Source: CAZMNY01 sp964567745 (GTDB lineage Bacteria; Planctomycetota; Planctomycetia; Pirellulales; Pirellulaceae). Taken from it: DNA of 64,000 bases. This document shows, in pieces, positions 61,593 through 64,000 of this stretch (the first letter of the stretch is position 1; every line of letters begins with the position of its first letter). The position numbers were made by a program, and so were the translations under genes. The notes under the pieces are model-generated. The model saw nothing but the letters and a program-made list of their open reading frames with translations, did not search any database and was not told the origin of the DNA. The stretch covers positions 1-64,000 of the forward strand of contig CAZMNY010000016.1 of NCBI GenBank assembly GCA_964567745.1. Direction: 5' to 3'.

Positions 61593-62381
61593 ATGATCCA
61601 CTGGATGAAAGTTGGGGCGATCGGTTTGCTGCTTTTGGCTGCTTCAACCGCCCGCCTTTGCGCTGAGGAATTCGAGGTGCTATGGCGCCGGGCTCGTACA
61701 CAGATCGAGTCTGCCGATCATGTTGCGGCCGAGCGGACGTTGACACTGACAATCAAGGCCGACCCCAAGTTCGCTCAAGCTCATTATTATCGCGGGCGAG
61801 TTCGCTTTCGCCTTGGAAAGTTCGCGGCATCCGTTCTGGATTTCAACCGCTACGTCAAGCTCGCGCCGTCGCTCGCCTCGCGTCAATGGGAACGCGGAAT
61901 TGCCTGTTACTACGCCGAGCAATTCCAGGCGGGCGCCGAGCAATTCGAGCTCTATCAAACGTATCACGACAATGACGTCGAGAATTCCGTCTGGCGGTTT
62001 CTTTGCATGGCCCAGACCGAGGATATTGAGAAGGCTCGAGCCGCTATGTTGCCGATCCGAAACGATCGACGCATTCCGATGATGGCCATTTACGATCTGT
62101 TTCGAGGCGAAGCGAACGCATGGGACGTCGAGGCGGCCATCGTGTCGGACGACCCAAAGCCCGAGTCGCTGGCCTATCGGCGATTCTATGCTCAACTCTA
62201 CCTGGGTCTCTATTACGAGGCCGTGGGTAACAAGAAGCTCGCCAATGCACAAATTATCGCAGCCAGTAAGCACAAGCGAACCAAAGGAATCAACAACTAC
62301 ATGTGGGCTGTTGCCGATGTCCACGCCAAGCGATTGGGATCGATGGACGCCCCCATTCGCAAACCGGTCAAGGAAGACTGA
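61593..62381 (+). CDS. Secreted TPR-like protein
   Basis: 262 residues with a signal peptide (MIHWMKVGAIGLLLLAAST, ending near LCAEE). Repeats of about 34 residues follow: FAQAHYYRGRVRFRLGKFAA, LASRQWERGIACYYAEQFQA and others with the TPR spacing of small and large residues. There is a tetratricopeptide array at about 30-130 and a less regular second half. It likely mediates protein contacts outside the cytoplasm. The ATG at 61593 follows GCGAGGT by about 9 bases; an upstream start at 61503 would lack the signal peptide. The stop overlaps the next start (TGATG), indicating coupling. Confidence 0.75.
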   Translation: MIHWMKVGAIGLLLLAASTARLCAEEFEVLWRRARTQIESADHVAAERTLTLTIKADPKFAQAHYYRGRVRFRLGKFAASVLDFNRYVKLAPSLASRQWERGIACYYAEQFQAGAEQFELYQTYHDNDVENSVWRFLCMAQTEDIEKARAAMLPIRNDRRIPMMAIYDLFRGEANAWDVEAAIVSDDPKPESLAYRRFYAQLYLGLYYEAVGNKKLANAQIIAASKHKRTKGINNYMWAVADVHAKRLGSMDAPIRKPVKED

Positions 62382-62863
62382 TGAACGCACCGAGACCCGA
62401 GCCTGTTGATCCGAGCCAAGTCGGGCAGCTGGCCTTGGACGTGATCGCCAAAGATCGCTTTCCGTATCTCGCCAGTTGCGATGGCGAGCAACCTCGTTTG
62501 CGGCCGGTTTCTCCTGTCCGCACGGATGGATTCACGGTCTACGTCGCCAGCCTGAGGCAGTATCACAAGACCCAAGAGATCGCAGCGAATCCTCGAGTCG
62601 AACTTTGCTACCTCGACACCGGCCACGATCAAGTGCGAATCACCGGCGTAGCGGAAGTCGTTGATGACGCTGAATTGCTGCTGGAGATCTGGCACTCCAA
62701 CCCGCTGATGCAGAGCTATCTCGGTTCGATCGACAACCCCAACTTACTGGTCTACCGCATCGTCCCTTCGCGGGTCCGGTTTATGCGAGAATGGGCGCTC
62801 GAGTATTTCGAAGTGCCGATCGATTCAACAGAGAGCAAGGAAGTGAGTACGCACGATGGATGA
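62381..62863 (+). CDS. Pyridoxamine-5'-phosphate-oxidase-like flavoprotein
   Basis: 160 residues of split-barrel fold: ALDVIAKDRFPYLASCDGEQ, PVSPVRTDGFTVYVASLRQY, KTQEIAANPRVELCYLD, and VRITGVAEVVDDAELLLEIW. These are the patterns of the PNPOx-like family, which bind FMN or F420 and reduce small substrates, or bind without known activity. It is not the vitamin B6 enzyme itself. It overlaps the preceding stop by 1 base and its own end overlaps the ferrochelatase start by 8 bases, so the three genes form one translational unit. A redox or haem-related role is possible from that context. Confidence 0.85.
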   Translation: MNAPRPEPVDPSQVGQLALDVIAKDRFPYLASCDGEQPRLRPVSPVRTDGFTVYVASLRQYHKTQEIAANPRVELCYLDTGHDQVRITGVAEVVDDAELLLEIWHSNPLMQSYLGSIDNPNLLVYRIVPSRVRFMREWALEYFEVPIDSTESKEVSTHDG

Positions 62864-63905
62864 GACGGCCGAGACATCTTCGGAGCCGCCGGCGTTTGAT
62901 GCGATTCTGCTCGTATCGTTTGGCGGCCCCGAGGGAGTGGACGAGGTGATCCCGTTTTTGGAAAACGTCCTTCGCGGCCGCAATGTGCCGCGTGAGCGAA
63001 TGCTGGAAGTTGCCGAGCACTACTACCAGTTTGGCGGCGTCAGTCCGATCAATCGACAGAACCGTGAATTGATCGCCTGTCTCGAGAACGAGCTGGCCGA
63101 GCACGAGATCGAGCTGCCTATCTATTTCGGCAATCGCAATTGGGACCCGATGCTCGCCGAAACGGTGAAGCAGATGGGTGCCGACGGAATGAAGCATGCT
63201 CTGGCGCTGTTTACATCGAGCTTCAGTTCCTACTCGGCATGTCGACAATACCGCGAGAACCTCACCGCCGCGAGCGAACAGGCGGGTGCGACTGCGCCCT
63301 CATTTCACAAGATCCGAATGTACTTCAACCATCCGGGTTTCATCGAAACGATGGCGGATCGGATCCGCCAGTCGATCGCCCAGTTGCCGGCCAATCGCCG
63401 CGATTCCTTCAAGCTCCTGTTTACGGCCCACAGTATTCCGCTGGCGATGGCGGATCATTGCGACTACGTGGACCAATTGAACAACGCCGCGGAGTTGATT
63501 TGCAAGGAGTTGGGCGTCGACGATCATGCTTTGGTTTATCAGAGCCGCAGCGGGCCGCCTCATCAGCCATGGCTCGAGCCGGATGTCTGCGATTACCTCG
63601 AGCAGTTGGTTGATTGCGGGGGCCAAGCCGTCGTCATTTCGCCGCTCGGCTTCGTCAGTGACCACATGGAGGTATTGTTTGACCTCGATGAGGAAGCGGC
63701 CGAAGTCTGCAAGCGGCGCGGAATCGACATGGTGCGGTCCGAGACAGCCGGAACGCATCCACGTTTTGTGAGCATGATACGCGAGCTAATCCAAGAGCGA
63801 CTCGATCCCTCTTCGCCGAGACTCGCCTTGGGAGATCTCGGGCCGTCGCACGATGATTGCCCGGCCGACTGCTGTCTTTACGAACCGCGCCGTCCGTCGC
63901 CTTAG
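62856..63905 (+). CDS. hemH: Ferrochelatase
   Basis: HemH inserts ferrous iron into protoporphyrin IX (or coproporphyrin III) to make haem. 349 residues: AILLVSFGGPEGVDEVIPFL, YYQFGGVSPINRQ, FNHPGFIETMADRIR, FTAHSIPLAMAD with the catalytic His in HSIP, and SRSGPPHQPWLEPDV then ISPLGFVSDHMEVLFDL with the metal-side residues. The C-terminus HDDCPADCC carries three Cys, which could hold a metal cluster as in some HemH proteins. The start lies inside the end of the preceding gene (8-base overlap). Cytosolic or membrane-associated. Confidence 0.96.
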   Translation: MDETAETSSEPPAFDAILLVSFGGPEGVDEVIPFLENVLRGRNVPRERMLEVAEHYYQFGGVSPINRQNRELIACLENELAEHEIELPIYFGNRNWDPMLAETVKQMGADGMKHALALFTSSFSSYSACRQYRENLTAASEQAGATAPSFHKIRMYFNHPGFIETMADRIRQSIAQLPANRRDSFKLLFTAHSIPLAMADHCDYVDQLNNAAELICKELGVDDHALVYQSRSGPPHQPWLEPDVCDYLEQLVDCGGQAVVISPLGFVSDHMEVLFDLDEEAAEVCKRRGIDMVRSETAGTHPRFVSMIRELIQERLDPSSPRLALGDLGPSHDDCPADCCLYEPRRPSP

Positions 63906-63942
63906 AAAAACGACTCGACTGACGCGGCTCCCCTTGCGGGCG

Positions 63943-64000
63943 CTATTCGAGGCTCCAACCTTTGCGGTATTCGCGTCGAATAAATTGGTCCGCTTCCGGC
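63943..64000 (-). CDS. C-terminal tail of a gene running off the window
   Basis: On the minus strand a frame reads PEADQFIRREYRKGWSLE and then TAG (63943-63945). The residue pattern is protein-like, and it converges with hemH. Only 18 codons are in the window, so the family is not identified. It could be a chance frame. Confidence 0.35.
   Translation of the reverse strand, partial: PEADQFIRREYRKGWSLE

Overview
The window looks like a piece of a planctomycete chromosome, most likely a Pirellulales-type (Rhodopirellula/Blastopirellula-like) bacterium. The supporting signs are three secreted sulfatases, a DUF1552 Tat protein, a DUF1559-type protein, envelope proteins of a kind usually met only in this phylum, CsrA copies close to flagellar genes, loosely packed genes on both strands, and moderately high G+C by eye. 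No rRNA, tRNA, CRISPR array, prophage or transposase gene was recognised. The first 50 bases are a pure C run and look like an assembly or read artefact at a contig edge.

Layout. 0-9.3 kb: a family 4 glycosyltransferase, a divergent Ser/Thr kinase, accA, a CvpA-like membrane protein, a YdjM-like membrane hydrolase, dtd, a membrane protein, pdxA and a LolA-like secreted protein. 9.5-13.1 kb: a three-gene envelope operon made of two paralogous secreted proteins and a DUF11-domain lipoprotein candidate, with an intrinsic terminator after the first gene. 13.3-19.2 kb: a secreted acetylxylan-esterase-like hydrolase, a class I/II aminotransferase, a small zinc-ribbon membrane protein interrupted by an in-frame TGA, a DinB protein and a sulfatase with a variant active-site motif. 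19.4-26 kb: clpX, a small membrane protein, an 889-base stretch with no convincing gene, KDPG aldolase, a DUF1559 protein and a large secreted protein with two similar halves. 26-32.4 kb: a minus-strand run of DUF1552 protein, sulfatase, sulfatase-metallopeptidase fusion and fbp. 32.7-39.1 kb: two small proteins, a SixA-like phosphatase, then ppk1, ppx and a ROK sugar kinase, which suggests a polyphosphate/phosphosugar locus.

40-46.1 kb is a flagellar regulatory operon read on the minus strand: flhA, flhF, flhG, a small membrane protein and fliA, closed by a strong intrinsic terminator. Next to it, at 46.9-49.4 kb, lies a decayed chemotaxis locus: a response regulator fused by deletion to cheA, broken by several frameshifts and an in-frame stop. 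49.5-55.2 kb is a glycosyltransferase cluster (four enzymes) studded with short inverted-repeat elements (MITE-like, 108-109 bp). One of these supplies the stop codon of the last glycosyltransferase.

55.6-64 kb: a long-tailed CsrA, a lipase-like lipoprotein, a CobW-type GTPase, a DegT aminotransferase, a second canonical CsrA, then a tight TPR protein / flavin-binding protein / ferrochelatase unit, and the tail of a minus-strand gene leaving the window. Short tandem repeats with 12-20-base units recur in the intergenic spaces, as does a small palindromic repeat.
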